From positions 1 to 64,000 of the forward strand of contig CAZYAN010000017.1 of the NCBI GenBank assembly GCA_964645585.1: 64,000 nt of DNA, read 5' to 3'. A program made the translations under genes and the position numbers. Each line of letters begins with the position of its first letter. Positions within the stretch are counted from its first letter, which is position 1. The notes below the pieces were generated by a model that ran no database searches, had not been told where the DNA came from, and saw nothing but the letters and a program-made list of their open reading frames with translations. Shown here piece by piece: positions 16,986 to 24,679 of this stretch. The DNA comes from DATGSL01 sp964645585 (GTDB lineage: Bacteria; Verrucomicrobiota; Verrucomicrobiia; Opitutales; T3Sed10-336).

Positions 16986-19645
16986 TGAACCGCCACGTCA
17001 ACGCCATCTCCGGACGCCTCAGCCTCCGTCCGCCCCAACGCGAATCGCTGGAACGCCTCCACCGGATCACCGAGATCGTTCCCCCGAGCAAATCGACCGC
17101 GGTGGCCGAGGCCTTGGAACTGATTCGAAGCGAGTATGAATCCGTCACCGACTTCGAACGGGATTTTCCTTCGGTCTGTTTCGCGCTCGCCACCGGTGTC
17201 GGAAAGACGCGGCTCATGGGAGCCTTCATCACCTACCTGCATCTGGCCCGCGGCATCAACAACTTCTTCGTTCTCGCGCCGAACCTGACCATCTACAACA
17301 AGCTGATTGCCGACTTCACCCCGAATACGCCGAAGTATGTTTTCAAGGGCATCGCCGAGTTCGCCCAAGAAGCCCCGGAAATCATCACGGGCGACGATTA
17401 CGAATCCAAAGCCGGAACGCTTTTCGATCAGTTGCTGCGCTGCAGGATCAACATTTTCAATATCAGCAAAATCAATTCGGAGGTCCGCGGCGGCAAAGCG
17501 CCGCGCATCAAGCGGCTTTCCGAATACATTGGAGAAAGCTACTTCGAATACCTCGCCGCCCTGCCCGATCTCGTTCTCCTCATGGACGAATCCCACCGCT
17601 ATCGCGCCAGCGCCGGAGTCCGCGCGATCAACGAACTGAACCCGATCCTCGGACTCGAACTCACAGCCACACCGTTCGTCGAAACCGCCAGAGGCGCGAT
17701 CCCTTTCAACAACGTCATCTACGACTACGCGCTCGGCCAAGCGATTGCCGATGGTTTTGTCAAAGAACCGGCCGTGGTGACGCGGAAGAATTTCAATCCC
17801 TCCGGTATGAGCAAAGAGGCAATCGAAGAGCTGAAACTCTCCGACGGCATTCGCCTCCACGAGCAGACCAAGGTGCAGCTCGAAACCTACGCCCGCGAGA
17901 CGGGACGGGAAATCGTTAAACCATTCGTCCTCGTCATCGCCCGGGACATCAACCATGCCGAACAACTGAAGTCCCTCATCGAATCCGACGCGTTCTTCGA
18001 CGGATGTTACCGCGAGAAGGTGATTCAGGTCGATTCCTCCACCAAGGAGGACGAAGTGATCCAGCGTCTCCTGACCGTCGAACACGCCGACAATCCCACC
18101 GAGATCGTCATTCACGTCAACATGCTCAAGGAAGGATGGGACGTGACCAACCTTTACACCATTGTTCCGCTCCGCGCCGCGAATGCCCGCATCCTCATCG
18201 AGCAATCGATCGGCCGCGGTCTGCGCCTCCCCTACGGCAAGCGCGTGGGCGTCACGGCGGTGGACCGGCTGAACATCGTGGCTCACGACAAATTTCAGGA
18301 AATCGTCGATGAGGCGAACAAACCGGAATCGGCCATCCGGATGCAAACCGTCGTGCTGGACCCGGAGGATCTGGAGAAAAAGACGAAGACGGTAATTTCG
18401 CAGAGCAGTCTCGCGAGCCAACTCGGCACTATCCCGATTCAAACCACCTCCTCCAGCGATCTGGCGGGGCCGAAACAGAGTGTTGTTTTCACGACGCCCG
18501 CCGAACAAAAAGTGGCGCAGGCGACTTACGAAGTGATCAAAAAACTGGAGAGTCAACCCGAGCGCGTTCCAGCCACCCGTTACCTGTCCAACCCCGAAAT
18601 CCAGTCCGCCGTCGAGGAAGAGGTGGCGGCCTTCCTGGCCCCGGCGCAACTGGAGATGGAAGGGGTTGCGGAGAAACCCGGCATTCCCGCCATCGTAAAA
18701 AAGACCCTGGAACTGGTCATCCGGCAAACCATCGACATTCCGCGGATTCTGGTTGTCCCCAAAGGAGAAGTGGAGTCGGGATTTAAACCGTTCACTCTCG
18801 ATCTTTCCGGCCTCAGTTACCAGCCAAGTTCCGACGAGCTGTGGGTCCAGTTACTCCGCACCGGAGTCGGCGAAGCGATTGGGTTCGGCGCGGGCGGCAT
18901 CAAAGAGAAACGATTGGAAGATTATGTGGTGAGCGGGCTCGTCGACTTCGACGACATCGACTACGGAAAGCACGCCGACCTGCTCTATGAATTGGCGGGA
19001 CAGACGGTGGCGCATTTCAAAAGCTACCTAAGCGAGGAAGATGCGGGAAAGATTCTGTGGCGGCACCAGAAGGAGATCGCCGCTTTTATCCATGCCCAGA
19101 TGCAGGAGCACCATTGGGAGGACGATACCGTCGAATACGAGGTGAAGATCAGCAAAGGTTTCACGGAACTGAGACCGATGGCCTACACCGCTGCGGCCAC
19201 GGATGCGCCGCTCGACTTCAAAAATTCCCCCCGCGACAAGAGCAACATGTCGAAGTATCTCTTCGGAGGCTTCCAGCGGTGCTTGTATCCGCTCCAGAAA
19301 TTCGATTCGGAGGCGGAACGGATTCTCTCCGTAATCCTGGATCGCGAGGCGGAGAAATGGTTTAAACCTGCCAAAGGCCAATTCCAGATTTTCTACAAAT
19401 CAGGAGCGGACCATCCGGAATATCAGCCGGATTTCGTCGCCGAAACGGACGATGCAATTTACATGCTGGAGCCTAAGATGCGGTCGGCGATGCAAGATCC
19501 CGATGTGCTGGCGAAAAAGGAGGCTGCGGAAAAATGGTGCGAACACGCTTCGAGCTACAACACCCGGCATAAAGGCAAGCGGTGGATTTATCGCTTGATT
19601 CCCCACGATGTCATTGCTGAAAACATGTCAATCGAAGCTCTTTAG
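16985..19645 (+). CDS. Type III-like restriction subunit (Res): SF2 helicase plus PD-(D/E)XK nuclease
   Basis: An 886-residue protein that starts at the ATG overlapping the Abi_2 stop. Walker A is FALATGVGKTRLMG (69-75), and motif II is LLMDESHRYR (DESH at 201-204). Motif III is LTATPF, and motif VI is EQSIGRGLRLPYG. Near the C-terminus, PDFVAETDDAIYMLEPK (about 815-831) fits the D-x(n)-ExK core of a PD-(D/E)XK nuclease. With the adenine methyltransferase upstream this makes a type III-like Mod/Res pair, although classic type III Mod and Res are adjacent, and here an Abi_2 gene lies between them. The frame is intact throughout, so the nuclease may persist while Mod is truncated; how the host is then protected is an open question. 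Confidence 0.92.
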   Translation: MNRHVNAISGRLSLRPPQRESLERLHRITEIVPPSKSTAVAEALELIRSEYESVTDFERDFPSVCFALATGVGKTRLMGAFITYLHLARGINNFFVLAPNLTIYNKLIADFTPNTPKYVFKGIAEFAQEAPEIITGDDYESKAGTLFDQLLRCRINIFNISKINSEVRGGKAPRIKRLSEYIGESYFEYLAALPDLVLLMDESHRYRASAGVRAINELNPILGLELTATPFVETARGAIPFNNVIYDYALGQAIADGFVKEPAVVTRKNFNPSGMSKEAIEELKLSDGIRLHEQTKVQLETYARETGREIVKPFVLVIARDINHAEQLKSLIESDAFFDGCYREKVIQVDSSTKEDEVIQRLLTVEHADNPTEIVIHVNMLKEGWDVTNLYTIVPLRAANARILIEQSIGRGLRLPYGKRVGVTAVDRLNIVAHDKFQEIVDEANKPESAIRMQTVVLDPEDLEKKTKTVISQSSLASQLGTIPIQTTSSSDLAGPKQSVVFTTPAEQKVAQATYEVIKKLESQPERVPATRYLSNPEIQSAVEEEVAAFLAPAQLEMEGVAEKPGIPAIVKKTLELVIRQTIDIPRILVVPKGEVESGFKPFTLDLSGLSYQPSSDELWVQLLRTGVGEAIGFGAGGIKEKRLEDYVVSGLVDFDDIDYGKHADLLYELAGQTVAHFKSYLSEEDAGKILWRHQKEIAAFIHAQMQEHHWEDDTVEYEVKISKGFTELRPMAYTAAATDAPLDFKNSPRDKSNMSKYLFGGFQRCLYPLQKFDSEAERILSVILDREAEKWFKPAKGQFQIFYKSGADHPEYQPDFVAETDDAIYMLEPKMRSAMQDPDVLAKKEAAEKWCEHASSYNTRHKGKRWIYRLIPHDVIAENMSIEAL

Positions 19646-19660
19646 GACTGCTCGCAAACT

Positions 19661-20416
19661 GTGGTCGCCGTGCAACAGCTTCTTTTCCCGGATCCCAAAC
19701 CGCTTGTTGAGCGGCTGGGCCGCGATTTCTTTCGCGCGCTGCCGACCCGGCCGGGCGTATATTTCCTCCGGGCTGAAGCTGGAGAGATTCTTTATATCGG
19801 AAAGGCAAAATCGTTGCGCCAGCGGCTCACCGCCTACCGCGTTGCCAACCCGGGCCGGATGAAACGCCGACACCTGCGCCTGCTCGGCGCCGCCGCGGCG
19901 ATTGATTTCGAGGAATGCGTCTCAGAAGAGGCGGCGCTGGCCCGGGAAGCCGAGCTGCTCCTCGCGCACCGCCCCCGTTTCAATCGCGCCGGCGTTTGGC
20001 AGGGTCCGGCTCGCTTCCTCGCGTGGCAGCGCTCCGGCGCCGATTTTCATATTGAACTCACCAGCGAGGCCGATCCGAATCGGCCCCAAATCGGTCCCGT
20101 TGGAAGCGGCCGCGCCAAGCAGCTTCGCGGCGCCCTCAGCCGGCTGCTGTGGCTGGCAGCGTTTCCGGCCGCCGGGATCGCTGAGCTCCCGTGCGGCTGG
20201 ATTCACGGACGTTTTCCCGCGGTTGTCACCCTTCCATGGAAGCCGATCGAGCCGTTGGCCGAGCCCCTGAACCGTCTCGCGGATGGAGTTCCCCAACCGC
20301 TCTGCGATCGTATCCAGGCGCTCGTTACAAACACGGAAGCTTTCGCGACCGAACAGTTCGAACGCGATCTCGAATCGCTGCGACGCGTCTCAGCGACACC
20401 TGATGTCGCCGATTAA
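19661..20416 (+). CDS. GIY-YIG endonuclease-domain protein
   Basis: A 251-residue protein beginning at GTG 19661 (a second GTG at 19670 is possible). Residues about 29-95 form a GIY-YIG domain of UvrC/Cho type: RPGVYFLRAEAG, ILYIGKAKSLRQRL, and the Glu in AALAREAELLLAHRPRFN. The rest is unassigned. It lies only 15 bases after Res and has the same orientation, so it may be the last gene of the island. Alternatively, it is the first chromosomal gene of the right flank, since its base composition matches the housekeeping neighbours. Its partners could be DNA repair rather than restriction. Confidence 0.85.
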   Translation: MVAVQQLLFPDPKPLVERLGRDFFRALPTRPGVYFLRAEAGEILYIGKAKSLRQRLTAYRVANPGRMKRRHLRLLGAAAAIDFEECVSEEAALAREAELLLAHRPRFNRAGVWQGPARFLAWQRSGADFHIELTSEADPNRPQIGPVGSGRAKQLRGALSRLLWLAAFPAAGIAELPCGWIHGRFPAVVTLPWKPIEPLAEPLNRLADGVPQPLCDRIQALVTNTEAFATEQFERDLESLRRVSATPDVAD

Positions 20417-20417
20417 T

Positions 20418-20567
20418 TCAATTCAACTCTTCGGCGGCGTCTTCGACTTCCTCGCCAAGGTTCTCCAAATCTTCACCCAAACCTTCGCCGCTTTCACAGC
20501 CGGCGAAGAGTATCGCAAAGACAAATACGGGAATAAACGCGAGACGAGTAATGAAACGTGTTTTCAT
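20418..20567 (-). CDS. Small entericidin-like lipoprotein
   Basis: A 49-residue protein too short for many gene finders. The start ATG is preceded by AGGAGG ten bases upstream. The N-terminus is a lipoprotein signal (MKTRFITRLAFIPVF, then a hydrophobic stretch) with lipobox LFAG-C, and the mature peptide is acidic with Gly and Glu repeats (GEGLGEDLENLGEEVEDAAE), as in the entericidin EcnA/EcnB family. Function in this group is unclear; members are outer-membrane-linked small lipoproteins. It follows the site-2 protease gene on the same strand by about 140 bases and converges on the GIY-YIG gene with one base between the stops. Confidence 0.85.
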   Translation of the reverse strand: MKTRFITRLAFIPVFVFAILFAGCESGEGLGEDLENLGEEVEDAAEELN

Positions 20568-20707
20568 CGAATAGTTTCCTCCTGTTTAACGATTGATATT
20601 CAATCCTGTGCCAAGGCGTTCTCGCCCGAGGCAGGAGCCATTGTAACAAAAGCTCGCGCCGCTGCCCAGCCTGAAAATTGCCTTCGCTTCCAAACGCGAG
20701 TTCGGCG

Positions 20708-21811
20708 TCAGCGCGGTCGACGCTGTTTGATCGCCGAGCTGATCATGACGAGTTCCCCGACATTCTCCGTGGTCAGCAGGCCGATCGGCTCGCCGTTTCC
20801 GTTCACCACCGGCAGGCTGGCCAAGTTCTCCATCATCATTTTCTGGAAGACGCCTTCGAGCTCGTCCGTCTCATGAACGACCGGATAATCGGGCCGCATG
20901 ATCGCGCCGACCCGTTCCGATCGCCCCCGTTCCGCCAGCGCCTCGATCAAATCCCGCCGCGTAAGCAGACCGACGATTCGCCCATCGCGCCAAACCGGGA
21001 ACTCCTGCTGCGAACCCGCGAGCAATTGATCGACGGCGACCCGCAATTCATCATCCTCATTCAAACAGCGAAACCGGCTCATCATCGCGTCTTTAACCAG
21101 CAGCCCCCGAATGAAAGCGGTCATCTGCGCGGAATGGTTCTCCGCCTGCGCGCCAACAAAAACGAGAATGGCGATCAGGACCAAAAACGGGTTCAGGACA
21201 AGCACCCCGAGCAGCCCGAACAGCATCGCCATTGTCTGCCCCACCCGGGCCGCAATCTCCGTCGCGCGCACAAAGTCGAGCTTCCTCGCGAGAATCGAAC
21301 GAAGCACCCGACCGCCATCCATCGGGAACGCCGGCAGCAGGTTGAAGCCGACAATAAACAGGTTCACCCACATCAGTCGCAGCAGGAAGTCCTCCCAGCC
21401 GCCGCCCACCCACACAGTCGCGTCAAACGACTTCAGCGAACGAGTCACCCACAGAAGACCGAAGAGCACGGCGAAGATTACCACATTCACCGCCGGACCC
21501 GCGATAGCCACACGAAACTCCTGCGATGGTTCCTCCGGCATCCGCTCCAGCCGGGCAACACCGCCGATCGGCAGCAGCGTGATATCACGCGTCCCGATCC
21601 CGTAGCGCCTCGCGGTCAGCGCATGGCCGAGTTCATGAAGGACAATACAGGCAAAAATCGCCAGCACGAAAAGAACACCTTCCGCGGCCGCTGCCATCCC
21701 CTGGCCTCGAGCGAGGTAGACCATCACGATCCAGGCGATGATTAAAACGAAACTCCAATGGACAAAGACAGCGATGCCCGCTAATGAACCGATTCGAACC
21801 GACCACCTCAT
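20708..21811 (-). CDS. Site-2-protease-family intramembrane metalloprotease with two CBS domains
   Basis: I start it at ATG 21811 (MRWSVRIGSLAGIAVFVHWS); the open frame upstream is low-complexity and overlaps the EF-hand gene. The 367-residue protein has zinc ligands in VLHELGHAL (59-63) and FNLLPAFPMDGGRVL (Asp165), within about five membrane segments. It ends with two CBS domains (about 235-355) that usually bind adenine nucleotides. It is the SpoIVFB/S2P-CBS type. Such proteases cleave membrane-bound regulators; the substrate here is unknown. It is divergent from the EF-hand gene. Confidence 0.93.
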   Translation of the reverse strand: MRWSVRIGSLAGIAVFVHWSFVLIIAWIVMVYLARGQGMAAAAEGVLFVLAIFACIVLHELGHALTARRYGIGTRDITLLPIGGVARLERMPEEPSQEFRVAIAGPAVNVVIFAVLFGLLWVTRSLKSFDATVWVGGGWEDFLLRLMWVNLFIVGFNLLPAFPMDGGRVLRSILARKLDFVRATEIAARVGQTMAMLFGLLGVLVLNPFLVLIAILVFVGAQAENHSAQMTAFIRGLLVKDAMMSRFRCLNEDDELRVAVDQLLAGSQQEFPVWRDGRIVGLLTRRDLIEALAERGRSERVGAIMRPDYPVVHETDELEGVFQKMMMENLASLPVVNGNGEPIGLLTTENVGELVMISSAIKQRRPR

Positions 21812-22010
21812 GTTTCTGAATCGTATCCACAAGACTCGTCCCTGACAACTCCAAGCAGCGCACGAGTGGACAGCAGGGAATTCCCCCAAACCCTGAAATA
21901 ACTTACAGGCCGCTCCGGGGTTTCTCTTTATCAGGTCAATCGTCGCCCGGGTTATATTGCCTCCCGGTGGAGGCGGGGGCGAAAGAGACCGTATAACGTT
22001 CGATTGCACG

Positions 22011-22427
22011 ATGAAGACAAGAAAACCAAAAACAATCGTGATCCTCGCCCTTCTGCTGGGGCTCCCGCTGCTTACCATCACCCCGCAACTGCCCGCCCAG
22101 GACCGCCGCCCTCCCCCCGAACGTCCGGATCGTCCAGATCGCCCCGACCGTCCGGAGCGGCCGGATCGGCCAGGAGATCGTCCGGATCGTCCGGGAGATC
22201 GTCCGGATCGCCGCGGCGGGCCGATGCTCCTGATCCGCGCGCTGGATGCCAACAGCGACGGGGTCATTGATGAACAGGAGATTGCGAATGCCTCGAACGC
22301 ACTCGCCAAACTCGACAGAAACGGCGACGGCAAAATCACGCGCGACGAGCTTCGTCCGCCCCGGCGCGAGGGCGATCGCGAACAACCGCCGCGCGAGCGC
22401 GGACGCGGCCCGCGATCAAACCCGTGA
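22011..22427 (+). CDS. Secreted EF-hand protein with Arg-Pro-Asp repeats
   Basis: 138 residues. After a signal peptide (MKTRKPKTIVILALLLGLPL, cleavage probably near PAQ-DR) comes a low-complexity stretch of repeated PDR/PER/PGDR units (about 31-60). Two EF-hand calcium loops follow: DANSDGVIDEQE and DRNGDGKITRDE. The tail is again Arg/Pro-rich. The DNA under the repeat is built from GATCGTCCG units, so the repeat number could vary by slippage. It is probably periplasmic or extracellular, with calcium binding inferred from the loops. Confidence 0.85.
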   Translation: MKTRKPKTIVILALLLGLPLLTITPQLPAQDRRPPPERPDRPDRPDRPERPDRPGDRPDRPGDRPDRRGGPMLLIRALDANSDGVIDEQEIANASNALAKLDRNGDGKITRDELRPPRREGDREQPPRERGRGPRSNP

Positions 22428-22481
22428 TTCATGGCGGATAAGATCTGCCACGCATCGAATCAGGCACCTCGGTAAGTGGGG

Positions 22482-22547
22482 GGCTTCAGCCCATTTTCAG
22501 GCGCTGAAGCCTCCCGAACCTCATTTTTTTGAGGCGCTAGAGCGCCT
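22482..22547. repeat. Cluster of three hairpins, REP-like
   Basis: GGCTTCAGC (22482-22490) pairs with GCTGAAGCC (22503-22511), nine perfect bases with a 12-base loop. CCTCA-TTTTTT-TGAGG follows. AGGCGCT-AG-AGCGCCT (22532-22547) is a seven-base perfect stem. The chain of short GC-rich palindromes resembles dispersed intergenic repeat elements. It lies after the EF-hand gene, so one stem plus the T-run could also act as a terminator. Confidence 0.5.
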
Positions 22548-22662
22548 GCTCGTGTTTCTCTCCCGCGAGGCCCTGGCGGATAAATCATTACGGAAAAACC
22601 TCAGGATCATCCCAGCGGCCGCCCGATTTCAGCAAACCGCGGCGAGTGGTAGACTCGTCCCC

Positions 22663-22848
22663 ATGAGATACTCTCCGCACCCCCGCCACCGGCTCGCCGG
22701 CATTCCCCTCAGCTACAGTCCGCGAATTCGCACGCCGCTCACCCGCCGTCTCCAAGCATCGATCTGGCGCGCGGTTTTCGCCGGCTGCAACCGCGTGCGA
22801 CCGCGGCACGGAAAGAGCGTTCTTACGGAGAACGCGGCCGCACGCTGA
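22663..22848 (+). CDS. Possible small protein, low confidence
   Basis: A 61-codon ATG frame (MRYSPHPRHRLAGIPLSYSP at its start) with third positions rich in G and C, but strongly basic, with no signal peptide, no recognisable motif and no good ribosome binding site. It may be a chance open frame in GC-rich DNA. Confidence 0.2.
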   Translation: MRYSPHPRHRLAGIPLSYSPRIRTPLTRRLQASIWRAVFAGCNRVRPRHGKSVLTENAAAR

Positions 22849-22888
22849 CAGCATCCCAGCATCCCCCCGATTCGGCTTTTACCCCCAA

Positions 22889-24460
22889 TCACCGGGCAAT
22901 CCGCGGCATCACCGTCATGTCGAAAATCAACGGGAGGAAAAACCAGACGACGGCGAACGTCACCGCGATTGAAACCAGGTTGATCAGGATACCGATCCGG
23001 ACCATCTCCCCCATCCGGATACGCCCGCTGCCGAATACGATCGCATTCGGCGGCGTCGCCACCGGCATCATGAACGCCATCGACGCCGACAGTGTCCCCG
23101 CAATCATCAGCGGCAGCGGATGAACCCCGAGCCCCGCCGACATCGATGCGAGCAGCGGCAAAATCATTTGGGTCGTCGCGGTGTTTGAGGTGAGTTCGGT
23201 CAGGAAATTGATTCCGGTCGACACCATCAATATCGCAAACGGCGCCGGGGTCCCTTCGAGCCCGGTAAACTTCCCCGCCAGCCATTCGGACAGCCCGCTC
23301 GCAACGAAACCGTCCGCCAAGGCAAATCCGCCTCCAAAGAGCAGCACGATCCCCCAAGGCGCTTTCGAAATAATCCCGTTCTCCAAGATCGCCCCGTTTC
23401 GGAACCCGCCACGCTGAGGAATAACAAACAGCAGCAGCGCCATGGCGATGGCAATTGTCCCGTCGTGCAATCCCGCAAACGGGGCCCACAGCCGCGCCCA
23501 GCCGGGGATCGTCACAAATCCAAGCGTCAGATCGCTTCGAAACACCCACAATGCCGCGGTCAGGCAAAAAACCGCCGCGACAATCTTCTCTTCATACGAC
23601 ATCGCCCCGAGCCCCTTCCGCTCGTCGCGAATCGTCGCGGCATCAAGCCTCAGCGCCGGATCCACGCGGCACAAGAATCGGGTCAGCATCAGCCAGACAA
23701 GCGCCAGCATCACCACCGCGAACGGCACGCCGAACAAGATCCATTGCCCGAACGTCACACTCGCCGCCTCGGGAAATGAGCTGGCGTAAACCCGCGCGAA
23801 AACGAGGTTCGGCGGCGTCCCGACCAGCGTCGCGACGCCGCCGATCGAGGCGCCGTACGCGATTGCCAGCATCAAACTGAGGCTCAATCCGCGGCAGCGC
23901 TCAACACCGAACGCATCCTCAACCTTCAGCACAATCGCCAAACCGATCGGGAGCATCATCACCGCCGTCGCCGTGTTCGACAGCCACATCGACAGGAATC
24001 CAGCCGCCAGCAGGAAACCGAGCACGATCCGCCGCGGCTCACTGCCCACCGCATCGATAATGGCCAGTGCGATCCGCCGGTGGAGTTGCCACCGCTCCAT
24101 GGCAAGGGCGATAAAAAAACCGCCGAGAAACAAAAAAATGATCGGATTGATGTACGACGATGCCACCTCCCCCGGCGCCGCGATTCCCAGCAGCGGAAAG
24201 ACGACAAACGGAACCAGCGACGTCGCCGCCAGCGGAATCGCCTCGGTCATCCACCAAATCGCCATCAAGACGACCACCGCCATCATCCGCGCTTGCTGTC
24301 CTTCAACCGCGGGTGCAAGCGCGAGCCAAGCGGTGATCGCCGCGACCGGCCCCAAAAATAATCCGACGATCTGCACCGGTGTCCGCGAGGCCGAAGCCCC
24401 TCCTCCACCAGGCAGACTTTCCCCGGTCTCTGGTGTGTCGTGTTGCTTGCCAGTCGTCAT
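22889..24460 (-). CDS. SLC13/DASS-family anion:sodium symporter
   Basis: A 523-residue membrane protein with about 11-12 hydrophobic segments. The two Ser-Asn-Thr hairpin motifs of the DASS fold are present (MWLSNTATAVMMLP and ELTSNTATTQMILP), together with GTPPNLVFA and ATPPNAIVFGSG, which line the sodium and substrate sites. Relatives import dicarboxylates, citrate or sulfate; the specific substrate cannot be told. The N-terminal 25 residues are Gly/Glu-rich and cytoplasmic. It is divergent from the FAD oxidoreductase at 24680, with the polypyrimidine tract between them. Confidence 0.93.
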   Translation of the reverse strand: MTTGKQHDTPETGESLPGGGGASASRTPVQIVGLFLGPVAAITAWLALAPAVEGQQARMMAVVVLMAIWWMTEAIPLAATSLVPFVVFPLLGIAAPGEVASSYINPIIFLFLGGFFIALAMERWQLHRRIALAIIDAVGSEPRRIVLGFLLAAGFLSMWLSNTATAVMMLPIGLAIVLKVEDAFGVERCRGLSLSLMLAIAYGASIGGVATLVGTPPNLVFARVYASSFPEAASVTFGQWILFGVPFAVVMLALVWLMLTRFLCRVDPALRLDAATIRDERKGLGAMSYEEKIVAAVFCLTAALWVFRSDLTLGFVTIPGWARLWAPFAGLHDGTIAIAMALLLFVIPQRGGFRNGAILENGIISKAPWGIVLLFGGGFALADGFVASGLSEWLAGKFTGLEGTPAPFAILMVSTGINFLTELTSNTATTQMILPLLASMSAGLGVHPLPLMIAGTLSASMAFMMPVATPPNAIVFGSGRIRMGEMVRIGILINLVSIAVTFAVVWFFLPLIFDMTVMPRIAR

Positions 24461-24570
24461 AAGAAAAAACTCAGCGCCCTTGGATCGCCGAACGTTTTCG
24501 CCATCGAGTCAAGTTTTTCAAAGTCTTCACCCCGCGAACCGCACCGCGCAAAAGCCCGTCCAGCCTCCCT

Positions 24571-24671
24571 TTCCCATTTCCTCTTTCCGCGTTTCCTCTT
24601 TCCGCTTTCCGCTTTTCTCTTTCCGCTTTTCTCTTTTCTCTTTCCCCTTTTCCGCTTTTCCCCTTCACTCT
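24571..24671. repeat. 100-base polypyrimidine tract
   Basis: Almost pure C/T on the plus strand, built from CTTTCCGCTTTTCTC-like units repeated with variation. It ends about eight bases before the start codon of the FAD oxidoreductase, so that gene has no purine-rich ribosome binding site. The same unit type occurs at 1-50. Confidence 0.8.
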
Positions 24672-24679
24672 CCCGTGCC

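Larger units (their letters stand above)
8249..20416 (+). other. Composite defence island (helicase / ATPase-protease / Mod / Abi_2 / Res / GIY-YIG)
   Basis: Seven co-directional genes with short spacers (72, 3, 33, about 205, -1 and 15 bases) and no housekeeping gene until the GIY-YIG nuclease at the right end. Four are classic restriction or abortive-infection parts (SNF2-like helicase, beta-class adenine methyltransferase, Abi_2/HEPN, type III-like Res) and two are an AAA ATPase plus subtilisin protease resembling the IetA/IetS pair. No integrase, transposase or tRNA lies at either border, so I cannot show the mechanism of acquisition. The TRD mosaic, premature stop and frameshift are described under the individual genes. 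Confidence 0.8.
22428..22888. other. Intergenic region with hairpin cluster
   Basis: About 460 bases without a firm gene. It holds three adjacent stem-loops (22482-22547, listed separately). A possible short frame at 22663-22848 on the plus strand is listed with low confidence. I see no promoter or terminator that I would defend. Confidence 0.6.

Noticed and set aside
16724..18727. A 667-codon minus-strand frame opposite Res
   Set aside because: Shadow of the Res helicase frame, which has all SF2 motifs.
8249..19645. Assignment of the island to DISARM or BREX
   Set aside because: No DrmA/DrmB/DrmC-like, PglZ, BrxC or Lon-like gene is present; only a helicase and a methyltransferase are shared, which is too little.
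21812..22432. N-terminal extension of the site-2 protease from Met 22432
   Set aside because: The extension is Arg/Ser/Gly low-complexity, antisense to the EF-hand gene, and the family begins at MRWSVRIGS.
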